Source of the DNA: Noviherbaspirillum denitrificans
Lineage (GTDB): Bacteria > Pseudomonadota > Gammaproteobacteria > Burkholderiales > Burkholderiaceae_D
Length of the DNA: 64,000 bases
Assembly (NCBI RefSeq): GCF_002211445.1
Contig: NZ_LSTO01000001.1
Span: forward strand, 4,152,841-4,216,840
Reading direction: 5' to 3'
The translations under genes were made by a program, and so were the position numbers. Positions within the stretch are counted from its first letter, which is position 1, and each line of letters opens with the position of its first letter. Positions 39,835 to 53,383 of the stretch are shown one piece after another. The notes beneath the pieces were generated by a model, which was given only the letters and a program-made list of their open reading frames with translations, did not search any database and was not told the DNA's origin.

Positions 39835-40665
39835 ATGGGTTCCATCAATATCAAAACCGAAGATGACATCAAGGGCATGCGTGTTGCCGGCCGCCTGGCT
39901 GCAGAAGTACTTGATTTCATTACCCCTCATGTCAAACCCGGCGTGACGACGGGCGAACTCGACCGCCTCTGCCACGAATACATGACCAACGTGCAGGGCA
40001 CCATCCCTGCGCCACTGAATTACTGCCCGCCGGGCTATACCCCTTATCCGAAGGCGATCTGCACGTCCGTCAACGACGTCGTCTGCCACGGCATCCCGGG
40101 TGACAAGGCACTCAAGAACGGTGATGTCGTCAACATCGACATCACTGTCATCAAGGATGGCTACCATGGCGATACGAGCCGCATGTTTTATGTTGGCGAA
40201 CCGTCCATTCTTGCCAAACGTTTAACGGAGATCACCTACGAATGCATGTGGCTGGGCATTTCCAAGATCAAGCCCGGCGCACACCTCGGCGACATCGGTT
40301 ATGTCATCCAGCAGTATGCGGAAAAGGCGGGATACAGCGTCGTACGCGAATTTTGCGGACACGGCATTGGAAAGGTATTCCATGAAGAACCGCAGGTGCT
40401 TCATTATGGCCGGCCCGGAACGCTTGAAAAATTGCTTCCCGGCATGATTTTTACCGTAGAGCCGATGATCAACGCAGGCCGCCGCGAAATCCGCGAGATG
40501 GGCGACGGCTGGACGATCAAGACCAAAGACCGCAGCCTTTCCGCTCAGTGGGAACACACGGTGCTCGTGACCGAAACCGGCTTCGAGGTGCTTACGGTTT
40601 CCGCCGGCATGCCCCCGCCGCCCGCCTTCATCCAGCAGTCGCACCCCCACCCTGTCACGGCCTAG
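39835..40665 (+). CDS. map: Methionine aminopeptidase, type I
   Basis: Removes the initiator Met from nascent proteins. 276 residues from ATG 39835 (a TTG three codons upstream is possible; no clear site for either). The five metal ligands fall in VVNIDITVIKDGYHGDTSRMF (two Asp), REFCGHGIGKVFHEEPQVLHY (His), PGMIFTVEPMI (Glu) and SAQWEHTVLVTETG (Glu). The active-site His is in VNDVVCHGIPGD. It lacks the N-terminal zinc finger of longer forms. Divergent from rpsB, as is common, and 6 bases before glnD. Confidence 0.97.
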   Translation: MGSINIKTEDDIKGMRVAGRLAAEVLDFITPHVKPGVTTGELDRLCHEYMTNVQGTIPAPLNYCPPGYTPYPKAICTSVNDVVCHGIPGDKALKNGDVVNIDITVIKDGYHGDTSRMFYVGEPSILAKRLTEITYECMWLGISKIKPGAHLGDIGYVIQQYAEKAGYSVVREFCGHGIGKVFHEEPQVLHYGRPGTLEKLLPGMIFTVEPMINAGRREIREMGDGWTIKTKDRSLSAQWEHTVLVTETGFEVLTVSAGMPPPPAFIQQSHPHPVTA

Positions 40666-40671
40666 CGTCAT

Positions 40672-43224
40672 ATGGCATCCTTTGCATTGACGCTCAAGGA
40701 GCAGTTGAAAGCGGAGCGCCAGGCAGCGATAGCGACATTCCAGGCGGACGGAAAGCCGGAAAAACTGCTTACGCAGTTGCGCCAGAATGTCGATGCCGCA
40801 CTGATCCAGGCATGGCAAAGCTTCGCCCTTCCTCCGAGCGCGGCACTGGTCGCTGTGGGCGGTTATGGCCGAGGCGAATTATTTCCCCATTCCGACGTGG
40901 ATGTCCTCATCCTGCTGGACGGCACGCCCGACACCTTCCTGCAAGGAAAGCTGGAGGAACTGGTCCAGCTGTTCTGGGATATCGGGCTCGAAATCGGGCA
41001 CAGCATCCGTACCGTCGAAGAATGCCTGATCGAGTCGGCTGCCGATATTACTGTCCAGACCAGTCTGCTGGAAAGTCGTCTTGTGACGGGAAACCGCAAG
41101 CTGTTCCAGTTTTTGCAAGAGCGCCATACAGCAGCCATCAATCCGCAAGCCTTCTTCCAGGCGAAGACCCTGGAGATGCGCCAGCGTCACGTGAAGTACG
41201 AGGATACACCGTACAGCCTGGAACCGAATTGCAAGGAAAGCCCCGGCGGCCTGCGCGACTTGCAGGTCATTCTCTGGGTCGCGAAGGCGGCCGGCCTTGG
41301 CGATTCCTGGCGCAAGCTGGCTGAACGCGGCCTGATCACACCGACCGAGGCGCGCCAGCTGACGCAGAAGGAACGCGCATTCAAGGACATCCGCATCCGC
41401 TTGCATATCCATGCCGGCCGCCGCGAAGACCGGCTGGTCTTCGACGTGCAAACACCGATCGCGGAATCCTTCGGTTTCCAGACAAATGAAACGCGTCGTG
41501 CCAGTGAATACCTGATGCAGCACTACTACTGGGCAGCCAAGGCAGTCACCCAGCTCAACACCATCCTGCTGCAGAACATCAAGGCGCAGCTGTTTCCACA
41601 ACCCGGCTCGCCTCAACCGATCAACGAGCGCTTCAACGAGATCAACGGGCTAGTCGATATTGCCCGCGACGACACCTTTGAGACGACGCCGTCGGCGATG
41701 CTGGAAGTATTCCTGCTGATTGCCCAGCATTCGGAGATCAAAGGCATGACCGCGCGCACGCTGCGGGCGCTTTGGCATGCACGCTTCAAGATCGACAGCA
41801 AGTTCCGCCGGGACCCCGCCAATCGCGCACTGTTTCTCCAGATCCTGCAGGCGCCGCAAGGCATCACGCACGCGCTGCGCGGCATGAACCAGACCAGTAT
41901 CCTTGGACGCTACCTGCCGAACTTCCGCCGGATCATCGGCCAGATGCAGCATGACCTGTTCCACGTCTACACGGTCGACCAGCACATCCTGATGGTGGTG
42001 CGCAACGTGCGCCGCTTCACAATGACGGAGCACGCGCACGAATACCCCTTCTGCAGTCAGCTGATGGCGAATTTCGCGCAACCATGGCTGCTTTATATTG
42101 CTGCCCTCTTCCACGATATCGCGAAGGGGCGCGGTGGCGACCATTCTGAACTTGGCATGGCGGATGCACGCAAGTTCTGCAAGGAGCACGCATTGTCGAA
42201 GGACGATACCGAACTGGTGGTCTTCCTCGTACAGCACCATCTGTCGATGTCGCAGGTCGCCCAAAAACAGGATTTGTCCGACCCCGACGTTATCCGCAAC
42301 TTCGCGACGCTGGTGAAGGATGAGCGCCACCTCACCGCGCTTTACCTGCTGACCGTCGCCGATATCCGCGGTACCAGTCCCAAGGTCTGGAATGCGTGGA
42401 AAGGCAAGCTGCTGGAAGACTTGTACAAGATGACCCTTCGCGTGCTCGGCGGCGAGGATCCGTCGACCGACCACGAGCTGCATGACCGCCAGGATGCGGC
42501 GCTCAAGACACTCCGGCTGTACGGCTTGCCACAGGATGCACACCAGCGGCTGTGGCAGCAGCTGGACGTCGCGTACTTCCTGCGCCATGACGCCGCCGAT
42601 ATCGCCTGGCAGACGCGCTCGCTCTACAACAAGACGGACAGCGCAAAACCGGTCGTGAAGTGCCGCCTGGCGCCGATCGGCGAAGGCGTTCAAGTCGCTG
42701 TCTACGTCAAGGACCAGCCTGACCTGTTCGCGCGCATCTGCAGCTACTTCGACAAGAAGAACTTCAGCATTCTCGACGCGAAAATCCATACCACGCGCCA
42801 TGGTTACGCGCTGGACACCTTCCTCGTGACGGAGCCAGCCTTTGCCAACAATTACCGCGACATCATCAGCCTCATCGAGCATGAACTGACGGAACTGCTC
42901 GAGTCGAGCGCACCGCTACCCTCGCCGATCAAAGGCCGTCTGTCGCGCCTTTCGCGCACCTTCCCGATCACGCCGACTGTGGACTTGCGGCCGGATGAAA
43001 AGGGGCAGTATTACCTGCTCTCAGTGTCGGCCAACGACCGCAACGGCCTGCTGTATTCGATCGCCAACGTGCTCGCGAAGTACCGCGTCAACCTCCACAC
43101 TGCAAAGATCATGACGCTCGGCGAGCGCGTGGAAGACGTCTTCCTGGTGGACGGGCCGATGCTCCATAACGCACGCAGCCAGATCCAGCTTGAAACGGAC
43201 TTGCTGGAAGCGCTGCGCGTCTAA
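40672..43224 (+). CDS. glnD: [Protein-PII] uridylyltransferase/uridylyl-removing enzyme
   Basis: Bifunctional sensor of glutamine that adds or removes UMP on PII proteins, the top of the nitrogen-regulation cascade. 850 residues, normal length. The nucleotidyltransferase domain has [21 protein letters not shown] (G63-G64, D75, D77). The HD hydrolase domain has [21 protein letters not shown] (~478) and carries the removing activity. Two ACT domains lie at the C-terminus (~680-750 and ~780-850), one starting [20 protein letters not shown], and bind glutamine. Next to map as in other proteobacteria. No glnB in the window. Confidence 0.97.
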   Translation: MASFALTLKEQLKAERQAAIATFQADGKPEKLLTQLRQNVDAALIQAWQSFALPPSAALVAVGGYGRGELFPHSDVDVLILLDGTPDTFLQGKLEELVQLFWDIGLEIGHSIRTVEECLIESAADITVQTSLLESRLVTGNRKLFQFLQERHTAAINPQAFFQAKTLEMRQRHVKYEDTPYSLEPNCKESPGGLRDLQVILWVAKAAGLGDSWRKLAERGLITPTEARQLTQKERAFKDIRIRLHIHAGRREDRLVFDVQTPIAESFGFQTNETRRASEYLMQHYYWAAKAVTQLNTILLQNIKAQLFPQPGSPQPINERFNEINGLVDIARDDTFETTPSAMLEVFLLIAQHSEIKGMTARTLRALWHARFKIDSKFRRDPANRALFLQILQAPQGITHALRGMNQTSILGRYLPNFRRIIGQMQHDLFHVYTVDQHILMVVRNVRRFTMTEHAHEYPFCSQLMANFAQPWLLYIAALFHDIAKGRGGDHSELGMADARKFCKEHALSKDDTELVVFLVQHHLSMSQVAQKQDLSDPDVIRNFATLVKDERHLTALYLLTVADIRGTSPKVWNAWKGKLLEDLYKMTLRVLGGEDPSTDHELHDRQDAALKTLRLYGLPQDAHQRLWQQLDVAYFLRHDAADIAWQTRSLYNKTDSAKPVVKCRLAPIGEGVQVAVYVKDQPDLFARICSYFDKKNFSILDAKIHTTRHGYALDTFLVTEPAFANNYRDIISLIEHELTELLESSAPLPSPIKGRLSRLSRTFPITPTVDLRPDEKGQYYLLSVSANDRNGLLYSIANVLAKYRVNLHTAKIMTLGERVEDVFLVDGPMLHNARSQIQLETDLLEALRV

Positions 43225-43247
43225 CCACTTATTTTTATTGCTGCACC

Positions 43248-43994
43248 ATGACTGAACCTGTACGCCTGTCCAAACGCATGTCCGAACTCGGCCTGTGCTC
43301 GCGCCGCGAGGCGGACGAATGGATTGAACGCGGCTGGGTGCGCGTTGACGGAAAGATTGTCTCCGAACTCGGCTCCAAGATCCTGCCGAACCAGCGCATC
43401 ACGATCGAACGGCAGGCGGCAGCGCAGCAGTCCAGGCGCGTGACGGTAATCCTGAACAAGCCAATGGGATTTGTCAGTGGCCAGGCGGAAGACGGCTACA
43501 AGCCGGCCGTCACCCTCGTGTCCGGCGATACGCGCTGGAAGGAAGACAAGACCCCGATCCAGTTCCATCCAAGTCACTTGCGCAGCCTCGTTCCGGCGGG
43601 ACGGCTCGACATCGATTCGGTCGGTTTGCTCGTCCTGACGCAGGACGGACGGATTGCCAAGCAGCTGATCGGCGAAGATACATCGATCGAGAAAGAATAC
43701 CTGGTACGCGTCCAGTACACGAAACCGGGCAAGCTGCCGGACTCCGACCTGAAGCTGCTCAATCACGGGCTCTCGCTCGATGGCAAGAAGCTCCTGCCGG
43801 CAAAGGTTCGCTGGCAGAACGATGACCAGCTGAACTTCATCCTGCGCGAAGGGAAAAAGCGCCAGATCCGGCGCATGTGCGAAGCGGTCGGCCTCAAGGT
43901 GCTCGGGCTCAAGCGCGTGCGTATCGGCCGCGTCAAGCTGGGAGAACTGCCGGTTGGACAGTGGCGCTACCTGAGCAGCGACGAACAGTTCTAG
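43248..43994 (+). CDS. Pseudouridine synthase, RsuA family (RluF-like)
   Basis: 248 residues with an N-terminal S4 RNA-binding domain ([19 protein letters not shown]) and a catalytic domain whose nucleophile is D121 in [19 protein letters not shown]. Further marks are [26 protein letters not shown], and [29 protein letters not shown]. It belongs to the RsuA/RluB/E/F group; S4 arrangement and the C-terminal [13 protein letters not shown] resemble RluF, which modifies U2604 of 23S rRNA, but the target is not certain. It follows glnD by 23 bases and shares a CTAG stop palindrome with convergent def. Confidence 0.92.
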   Translation: MTEPVRLSKRMSELGLCSRREADEWIERGWVRVDGKIVSELGSKILPNQRITIERQAAAQQSRRVTVILNKPMGFVSGQAEDGYKPAVTLVSGDTRWKEDKTPIQFHPSHLRSLVPAGRLDIDSVGLLVLTQDGRIAKQLIGEDTSIEKEYLVRVQYTKPGKLPDSDLKLLNHGLSLDGKKLLPAKVRWQNDDQLNFILREGKKRQIRRMCEAVGLKVLGLKRVRIGRVKLGELPVGQWRYLSSDEQF

Positions 43995-44523
43995 TCGTCC
44001 GCCGGCGCGTCAAGGCCGGGGAACAGCACCTCCACGAACCCGAAGCGCGAAAAATCCTTGATCCGCATTGGATAAAGAATCCCGGCCAGGTGGTCGCATT
44101 CGTGCTGGACGACGCGGGCGTGGAAACCGTCGGCGTCGCGGCTGATCTGCTTGCCGTACTGGTCGACGCCTTCGTAATGCAGGCGGCTCCAGCGGGGCAC
44201 AATGCCTCGCAGTCCCGGCACTGAAAGACATCCTTCCCACCCCTCTTCCATATCGTCCGAAAGCGGCGTCAGGACAGGATTGATCAATACCGTCTCGGGA
44301 ACGGCTGGCGCATCCGGGTAGCGAACATTGTTCTGGAATCCGAAGATGACCAGTTGCAGGTTCACGCCGATCTGCGGAGCAGCAAGCCCCGCACCATTCG
44401 CGGCGCGCATGGTGTCGAACATGTCGGCGATCAATGCATGCAATTCCGGCGTATCGAATTCCTTCACCGGTTCCGCCTGGCGCAGCAGGCGCGGGTCGCC
44501 CATCTTGAGAATGTTGCGGACAG

Positions 44524-44527
<4 letters not shown>
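43991..44527 (-). CDS. def: Peptide deformylase
   Basis: Removes the formyl group from the N-terminal Met of new proteins. 178 residues from ATG 44527, which overlaps the galU stop (ATGA). The three defining motifs are [29 protein letters not shown] (metal Cys) and [15 protein letters not shown] (metal His pair and catalytic Glu). Map, which acts next on the same proteins, is 3 kb away. A def gene without fmt beside it suggests this may be a second deformylase of the genome; no fmt is in the window. Last gene of zipA-ligA-galU-def. Confidence 0.96.
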
Positions 44528-47807
<3,280 letters not shown>

Positions 47808-48884
47808 TCAGCTGAAGAGGCGCAATGCGCGCGTGGAGCCCGCGGGAATGTTGGCCGCCTCCATGTGCTTGTAGAACGCATCGACCTGCTCGGCGATTTC
47901 GGCCAGCGCGGCATCGGCCAGCGGCTGGTTGCCATCGTCCACGACGACGCCATCAAGCCGTGAGGCAAGCATGCGCGCGCACGCAATCATCGCACCGAAG
48001 CCGTCGCGGGCCGGCGAAACGCGCGGCACGTCGAGCAGCAGTGTCAAGCGGGTCGTGGTTTCCGCCGCCAGCGTCACATTGGTGGAAAGCGAGAACAGGA
48101 TGCCGCCCTCTCCGTCGGGCATCACCAGCCGGCCATCAGGACGCAGGTCAAACCCCTGGCGTTCGAGTGCTGCAAGCAGGGTATTGATGGCCCAGGGCGC
48201 GCCTCTCGAATGGACATTGACGCTCAGTTGTGCATCGTATTCGGCCACGAACTGGTGCAGCGAACGGGCGCGTGACATGACGTGCCCCATGTCCGGCACA
48301 TCGAGGTCCGCATCCATCTCGTCCGCCAGCTGGCGAAGCCGTGCAATGAGTTCCGAATATTCGATTTCGTTCAGCGATCCGCCGCGATTCGCCAGCTGGA
48401 CGCCCGCAAACAGCGAATAGTACTGCGCGCCATGAGCGACGGGTTCCCAGGTGCTGTCTTCACGCTGTCCGATGAAATGGACCGGCTTGTTGCCGACATG
48501 GCGAAGGGTTTGCAGCTTCGGCAGCAATTTTTCGCCGCGCAGGGGCGCCTGGAGTGTGATGGAGATCGAGCAATCGATCAGGTCGTCGACCGGCAATTCC
48601 TTTTGCTGGACTTCGACGAGCTTTTCGATCTGTTCATCCGACGGCGATTCAGCTGCACCGGTTTCTGCCGTTACCGGCTGCGCCAGTTCGCCCTGTGCCA
48701 GTGTGGGCTCTTGCCGGGTTCCCGGCGGAACGTCGGAAGGCGTCATCAAGACGTCGTCATGCTCGGACGAAAACGCACGTTGTACGCTCTTCCTCGCCTT
48801 GTATTCCTGCCACTTGTTATAACTGATTACACCGACGACGATAGTGCCGCCGATGGCCATGAGGCTCATTTGAAGTTCCGTCAT
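47808..48884 (-). CDS. zipA: Cell division protein ZipA-like
   Basis: Inner-membrane anchor for FtsZ. 358 residues: a short N-terminal membrane helix (~6-22, MSLMAIGGTIVVGVISYNKW), a basic then Pro/Glu-rich linker (~25-105), and a C-terminal domain (~110-350) with the ZipA FtsZ-binding fold, for example VDDLIDCSISITLQAP, YYSLFAGVQLANRGG and LTLLLDVPRVSPARDGFGAM. Identity rests mainly on this architecture and the conserved zipA-ligA pairing; sequence in this family is weakly conserved. The smc gene lies upstream on the same strand, separated by a small plus-strand gene. Confidence 0.88.
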   Translation of the reverse strand: MTELQMSLMAIGGTIVVGVISYNKWQEYKARKSVQRAFSSEHDDVLMTPSDVPPGTRQEPTLAQGELAQPVTAETGAAESPSDEQIEKLVEVQQKELPVDDLIDCSISITLQAPLRGEKLLPKLQTLRHVGNKPVHFIGQREDSTWEPVAHGAQYYSLFAGVQLANRGGSLNEIEYSELIARLRQLADEMDADLDVPDMGHVMSRARSLHQFVAEYDAQLSVNVHSRGAPWAINTLLAALERQGFDLRPDGRLVMPDGEGGILFSLSTNVTLAAETTTRLTLLLDVPRVSPARDGFGAMIACARMLASRLDGVVVDDGNQPLADAALAEIAEQVDAFYKHMEAANIPAGSTRALRLFS

Positions 48885-49321
48885 GCCTCACATACCTTAA
48901 TGGGAAAAGGATGGACCACGTGCCATCCCGCATTCAGTGATCGGTTCATTTACGAATCCAGATAGATGCCGTCGCGCAAACCATTGTGCCGTGCGGCTTG
49001 GGGACGAGGTGACTCCCTCGCCAATACCGGGCTGAGAGTAGTGTCCGACAATAAAGTTGTCAAGCAAGACAGTCCGGTCTTTCGAGTTGTCTTTCTTGCA
49101 GGCCATTTGAAAAATGTTCACCAGGAATTGATCCTTGCCGAAACATCGGTTCCGGCCCGTTGACGTTCATCAATACAGGGGAAATGTTGTGAACAATAAA
49201 ATAACAACTATTCCGCAGCGACATTTTTCCACTGCGAAGCGCGCGCCAGTGTCATTGCCGAAACGTGTTCCGCTCGATGCAACGGAACGCCACGAAATTC
49301 CTTTCTTATTTGGAGGATTGC
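48885..49321. other. Intergenic region between zipA and the 49322 gene
   Basis: 437 bases without a supported gene. It separates two divergent genes and should hold both promoters. A TAAAAT box on + at 49197-49202 could be a -10 but has no -35. A GACAA/TTGTC inverted repeat (49047-49061) and a nearby imperfect hairpin (49064-49100) are visible; neither fits a known RNA. No tRNA-like fold is apparent. Confidence 0.5.
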
Positions 49322-49612
49322 ATGGAGTCTCAATACCGAACAAGCGCGGGCATTACCAACAAACAAGGAATGAACATGCGCTCCGCCCATTCAGGTTTCG
49401 ACATTTCCAAGTCGAAAGAATTCAAATTCCAGCAACTCGCCATGCTTTCAATCAGCCCCATTGTCCGCTCTGTCCAGCGCTGGTGGTTGCAACGTGCTGA
49501 ACAACATTATCTGATCTGCGCAGACGTCGAACAGCAGCGCGCACGGGAAGCGCAGATGAATGTTGCCTACTACCAGAAGCGCGCCGCCATGGCACGTTCC
49601 GCGCGCATCTGA
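49322..49612 (+). CDS. Small hypothetical protein
   Basis: Not recognised. ATG 49322 has GGAGG 5 bases upstream (96 residues). A second in-frame ATG at 49376 also has AAGGA at 6 bases and would give 78 residues beginning MRSAHSGFDISKSKEFKF, so two start sites are plausible. The conserved-looking part is the C-terminal half: QQLAMLSISPIVRSVQRWWL, then a Gln/Glu/Arg-rich helix (AEQHYLICADVEQQRAREAQ) and YYQKRAAMARSARI. Basic, no signal peptide; the ISPIVRSVQRWWL segment could be a short amphipathic helix. It lies alone between zipA and smc and ends at an inverted repeat. Confidence 0.6.
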   Translation: MESQYRTSAGITNKQGMNMRSAHSGFDISKSKEFKFQQLAMLSISPIVRSVQRWWLQRAEQHYLICADVEQQRAREAQMNVAYYQKRAAMARSARI

Positions 49613-49619
49613 CCAGGTT

Positions 49620-49653
49620 CGTTTGCGTGCGGCGCTCCCGCTGCACGCAAACG
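49620..49653. terminator. 11-bp inverted repeat between the 49322 gene and smc
   Basis: 49620-49630 pairs perfectly with 49643-49653; the 12-base loop can pair further. It lies between two convergent stops. Neither side has a T-run, so termination by a hairpin alone is uncertain. Confidence 0.5.
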
Positions 49654-49663
49654 CCTCGCCGCC

Positions 49664-52600
49664 TCAGGCCGCTTGTGCCTCTGTCGCAAAATTCGCGGCC
49701 GACTCCATATCCACCGCAACGATACGGGAAACACCCTGCTCCTGCATCGTCACACCAATCAGCTGCTGCGCCATCTCCATCGCGATCTTGTTGTGCGAGA
49801 TGAAGAGGAACTGCGTCTGCGACGACATCCGTTTGACCATGTTGCAAAAGCGCTCGGTATTGGCGTCATCCAGCGGCGCATCCACCTCGTCCAGCAAGCA
49901 GAAAGGCGCGGGATTGAGCTGGAACATCGAAAACACCAGCGCAGTCGCTGTCAGTGCCTTCTCGCCGCCCGATAGCAGGTGGATCGTTGCATTCTTCTTG
50001 CCGGGCGGCTGCGCCATCACCTGCACCCCGGAATCCAGGATTTCCTCGCCGGTCATGATGAGCTTGGCTTGGCCGCCGCCAAACAGCACCGGGAACAGTT
50101 CGCCGAAATGCTTGTTCACCTTGTCGAAAGTGTCCTGCAGCAATTCGCGGGTTTCCTTGTCGATCTTGTTGATTGCATCTTCGAGCGTGGTGATGGCCTC
50201 GGTGAGGTCGGCATGCTGCGAATCGAGGAATTTCTTGCGCTCGCTGGCTTCGGCCAGTTCGTCAAGTGCGGCAAGGTTCACTGCCCCCAGGGCGGCAATT
50301 GCATTGGTCAGGCGCGTGACTTCACCCTGCAGGTAGGACGGACGCAGGTCGCTGCTCAGCTTCTCTGCAAGCGCAGCTTCATCCGCCTGGGCTTCAATCA
50401 GCTGCTGTGCGTACTGCTCCTGGTTCAGGCGCGCAGCCTGCTCCTTGAGCTGCAACTCCATGATCTTGTCACGCTGCGGCTGGAGGCTGCGTTCGGCTTG
50501 CAGGCGTGACTCTTCGGAATGGCGCAACTGCTGGGTCAGCTGGTCCAGTTCATGACGTGCATCCGCAAGTGCGCGTTCCTGCGTCGTGCGCCGTTCGAGC
50601 AGGTCCTGCAGGCCGGCCTGTGCTGCCTGGTCGTCCAGGCTTTCAAGTTCCAGGCTGCCTTGCTGCATGCTGGCAAACAGGCGCGCGGACTGCTCCAGTG
50701 CGGTCGCGATGCTGCGTTTCAATTCTTCGATCTTGTTGCGGTGCGCCTTCTCGGCAAACTCCGCTTCCTGCGCCGCACGCTCCAGTTCACGCAAACGCAG
50801 GCGGGCATCGTTCAGCTGCTGCTCCCTGGCGAGGTACTGCGTCTGGCCCTCTTCGTGCTTTTCCTGCATTTCGGCCAGCTCGATGTCCAGCTGCTCGAAC
50901 TTCGCTTCGGACTCTTCCTTGGCCTGCACCTGCTCGGCTTCCTGCGCGGCGATTTCTGCCAGGTCGGACTGGATCTGGGTGCTGCGCTGGTTGAAGCGGT
51001 CCTGCACTTCGGACAACTTCATGACTTCCAACTGGAGGCTGTGAACGGCTTGCGTCAGCTGGCCCACGCGCTGGCGCAACTCGCCGAGGCGCTGCGTCGC
51101 CTGTGTCAGGGCCGATTCGGCGCGAACAGCGCGTGACTTCGCTTCGTCGGCAAGCATTTGCTGGGCACGCAACTGCTTCGTGATGTTTTCGATTTCCTGC
51201 TGGCGGGCAAGCATGCCGTCCTGCTCCGAATCGGACGCATAGAAGCGCACACTGGTCTTGCCAACCACGTGGCCCTGCTTCGTCACGAAATAGCCGCCAA
51301 CCGGCAGCTTCGCTCGATCCGCGAAGGCGGAATTGACATCGTCCGCAACGAAGACGTTGTGCAGCCAGTCCTGCATCAACGCACGCAGGCCGGGCTCGTT
51401 CAGTTGTAGCAGGCTGATGAAGGGCTTCAGTCCGGCGGGTGCCTCTTCGGCCGCGATACCCGCCGCGTTCGGGGTGAACAGCGCGAGCTTTGCCGGCGGC
51501 GCGTCGTTGAAGAAAGCCTTCGCCCAGTCGAGGTTCGACATTTCCAGCGCGGAGGTGCGCTCCCGCAGCACGGATTCCAGCGCCGTTTCCCAGCCCTGGT
51601 CGATATGCAACTTCTGCCAGAGGCGCGGCAGTTCGCCGAGTTCGTGCTTCTTCAGCCAAGGCTGCACCTTGCCCTGCGTCTGCACGTTTTCCTGCAGTTG
51701 CTTGAGGGCGGCCAGGCGCGCCTCCAGCTGTGCGTTGTTAGCTGTTTCGGTATTCAGCTGCTGCTGCGCGACGCGGCGCTCTTCCTCCAGCTGGGGCTGC
51801 TGCTCCTGTGCCGCTTCCAGCTGCTCGCGTGCCTCTTCCAGCGACATCTGCTTTTCCTCGAGCTGCATCTTGAGGTTGTTCAGGTGCGCGGTATCCGGCA
51901 TTGCCATGCCGTTCTTTTCCTGCTGCAGGCGTTCGCGACGCGACGCCAGGTTGGCCAGGATGCTCGAGGCATTGCGCTGGTGCGCCGATTCCAGTTCAAT
52001 CTGCTGCTGGACTTGCATGATCTTGCCGCGCGACTCGGTAGTCGCCAGCTGCGCTTCACGCCATGCCTGCTCCAGTGCCGGCAGGTTGTCGTTCTGCGAT
52101 TGTGCGGCCTGCTGCGCCTGCTCGACACGCAGGCCATGCTCTTCGAGGCGCATTTCCGCTTCCTCGAGTTCTTCCTGTTGCTGCTGGCCCTGGCGCTGCC
52201 ACTGGTCGCGCTGCGCGGTCAGCGAATTCAGTTGGGATTGCAGGCGGTTGCGCGATTCGATGACGAACTTGATCTGCGCTTCCAGGCTGCCGATCTCGGA
52301 GTTGGTCTGGTACAGATGGCCCTGTGCGGTGTGCATGCGGTCGCCGGCCGCATAGTGCGCCTGGCGCATGTGCTCCAGTTCCGTCTCGACGTGGCGCAGC
52401 TTGGCGGTCTGCTCTTCGAGTTCGGTCTGGGCGCGCTCGATGTCGCGGAAGTATTTTTCCTGCTCGGTTTTGGCTTCGTTCTTGCGCAGGAGCCACAGCA
52501 GCTTCTGCTTCTCGTCCTGGTCGGCCTGGAGTTCGCGGAATTTTTGTGCAACAGCGGCCTGGGCTTCCAGTTTTTCGAGGTTGGTGCCCAGTTCGCGCAG

Positions 52601-53191
52601 GATGTCCTCGACGCGGGTCAGGTTCTCGCGGGTATCGTGCAGGCGGTTTTCGGTCTCGCGGCGGCGTTCCTTGTATTTCGACACGCCGGCGGCTTCCTCA
52701 AGGAAGATGCGCAGGTCTTCCGGGCGCGCCTCGATGATGCGCGAAATCATGCCCTGGCCGATGATCGCGTAAGCGCGCGGGCCAAGGCCGGTGCCAAGGA
52801 AGATGTCCTGGATATCGCGGCGGCGCACCGCCTGGTTGTTGATGTAATACGTCGAGGTGCCGTCGCGGGTCAGCGTGCGCTTGACGGCGATTTCCGCGTA
52901 CTGGCCCCACTGGCCGGCCGCGCGGCCGTCGCTGTTGTCAAATACGAGTTCGACGGAGGCGCGGCCGGCCGGCTTGCGGCTGGTCGAACCATTGAAAATC
53001 ACGTCCTGCATCGATTCGCCGCGCAGCTCGGACGCCTTGGATTCACCCAGCACCCAGCGCACCGCATCCATGATGTTGGACTTGCCGCAGCCGTTCGGTC
53101 CCACCACGCCTACCAGCTGGCCAGGCACCTGGAAGTTCGTCGGATCGACGAAGGACTTGAATCCGGATAATTTAAGGGAATTTAGACGCAC
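49664..53191 (-). CDS. smc: Chromosome segregation protein SMC
   Basis: Condensin ATPase that compacts and resolves the chromosome. 1175 residues, typical. Start GTG 53191 (MRLNSLKLSGFKSFVDPTNF). Walker A is VGPNGCGKSNIMDAVRWVLGE; the signature and Walker B are in HLLSGGEKALTATALVFSMF and LLDEVDAPLDDANTERF. Two long coiled coils (~170-500 and ~670-1000) flank a hinge around 515-640. The adjacent kleisin genes scpA/scpB are not in the window. An extended -10 box lies ~65 bases upstream on the minus strand. Confidence 0.98.
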   Translation of the reverse strand: MRLNSLKLSGFKSFVDPTNFQVPGQLVGVVGPNGCGKSNIMDAVRWVLGESKASELRGESMQDVIFNGSTSRKPAGRASVELVFDNSDGRAAGQWGQYAEIAVKRTLTRDGTSTYYINNQAVRRRDIQDIFLGTGLGPRAYAIIGQGMISRIIEARPEDLRIFLEEAAGVSKYKERRRETENRLHDTRENLTRVEDILRELGTNLEKLEAQAAVAQKFRELQADQDEKQKLLWLLRKNEAKTEQEKYFRDIERAQTELEEQTAKLRHVETELEHMRQAHYAAGDRMHTAQGHLYQTNSEIGSLEAQIKFVIESRNRLQSQLNSLTAQRDQWQRQGQQQQEELEEAEMRLEEHGLRVEQAQQAAQSQNDNLPALEQAWREAQLATTESRGKIMQVQQQIELESAHQRNASSILANLASRRERLQQEKNGMAMPDTAHLNNLKMQLEEKQMSLEEAREQLEAAQEQQPQLEEERRVAQQQLNTETANNAQLEARLAALKQLQENVQTQGKVQPWLKKHELGELPRLWQKLHIDQGWETALESVLRERTSALEMSNLDWAKAFFNDAPPAKLALFTPNAAGIAAEEAPAGLKPFISLLQLNEPGLRALMQDWLHNVFVADDVNSAFADRAKLPVGGYFVTKQGHVVGKTSVRFYASDSEQDGMLARQQEIENITKQLRAQQMLADEAKSRAVRAESALTQATQRLGELRQRVGQLTQAVHSLQLEVMKLSEVQDRFNQRSTQIQSDLAEIAAQEAEQVQAKEESEAKFEQLDIELAEMQEKHEEGQTQYLAREQQLNDARLRLRELERAAQEAEFAEKAHRNKIEELKRSIATALEQSARLFASMQQGSLELESLDDQAAQAGLQDLLERRTTQERALADARHELDQLTQQLRHSEESRLQAERSLQPQRDKIMELQLKEQAARLNQEQYAQQLIEAQADEAALAEKLSSDLRPSYLQGEVTRLTNAIAALGAVNLAALDELAEASERKKFLDSQHADLTEAITTLEDAINKIDKETRELLQDTFDKVNKHFGELFPVLFGGGQAKLIMTGEEILDSGVQVMAQPPGKKNATIHLLSGGEKALTATALVFSMFQLNPAPFCLLDEVDAPLDDANTERFCNMVKRMSSQTQFLFISHNKIAMEMAQQLIGVTMQEQGVSRIVAVDMESAANFATEAQAA

Positions 53192-53252
53192 GTTATCGAC
53201 TGTTCTTGACTAGTTGAAGCAGGCAGATACTGCCGCCCGGGAAAAGGGCCCT

Positions 53253-53261
53253 ATCATAACA
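53253..53261 (-). promoter_or_regulatory. Extended -10 box upstream of smc
   Basis: On the minus strand TG-T-TATGAT (53253-53261), an extended -10 that can work with a poor -35, 62 bases before the smc GTG. No matching -35 is visible. Confidence 0.45.
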
Positions 53262-53327
53262 TTTCGCCCTCGCCGGACGGCATATTCACCGGGAGAAATC
53301 CCCCCGGCGCAGCAGGAACGCCGACGG

Positions 53328-53333
53328 TATAAT
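53328..53333 (+). promoter_or_regulatory. Consensus -10 box upstream of dapC
   Basis: TATAAT, 51 bases before the dapC GTG. The -35 region is GC-rich and does not match consensus. Confidence 0.55.
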
Positions 53334-53383
53334 GCCGCCTTTGGTCTTTTTGCATCCCACCTCTTTCAGCCGAGCCCCTCCCA

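Noticed and set aside
48885-49321. Possible small RNA in the zipA upstream region from the GACAA/TTGTC repeat and nearby hairpin
   Set aside because: Stems are short and bulged, with no promoter-terminator pair around them; kept only as an intergenic note.
51605-53170. 521-codon plus-strand frame opposite smc, Leu/Phe-rich and apparently membrane-like
   Set aside because: Antisense of coiled-coil Gln/Glu codons gives Leu/Phe runs that mimic membrane helices; not a gene.
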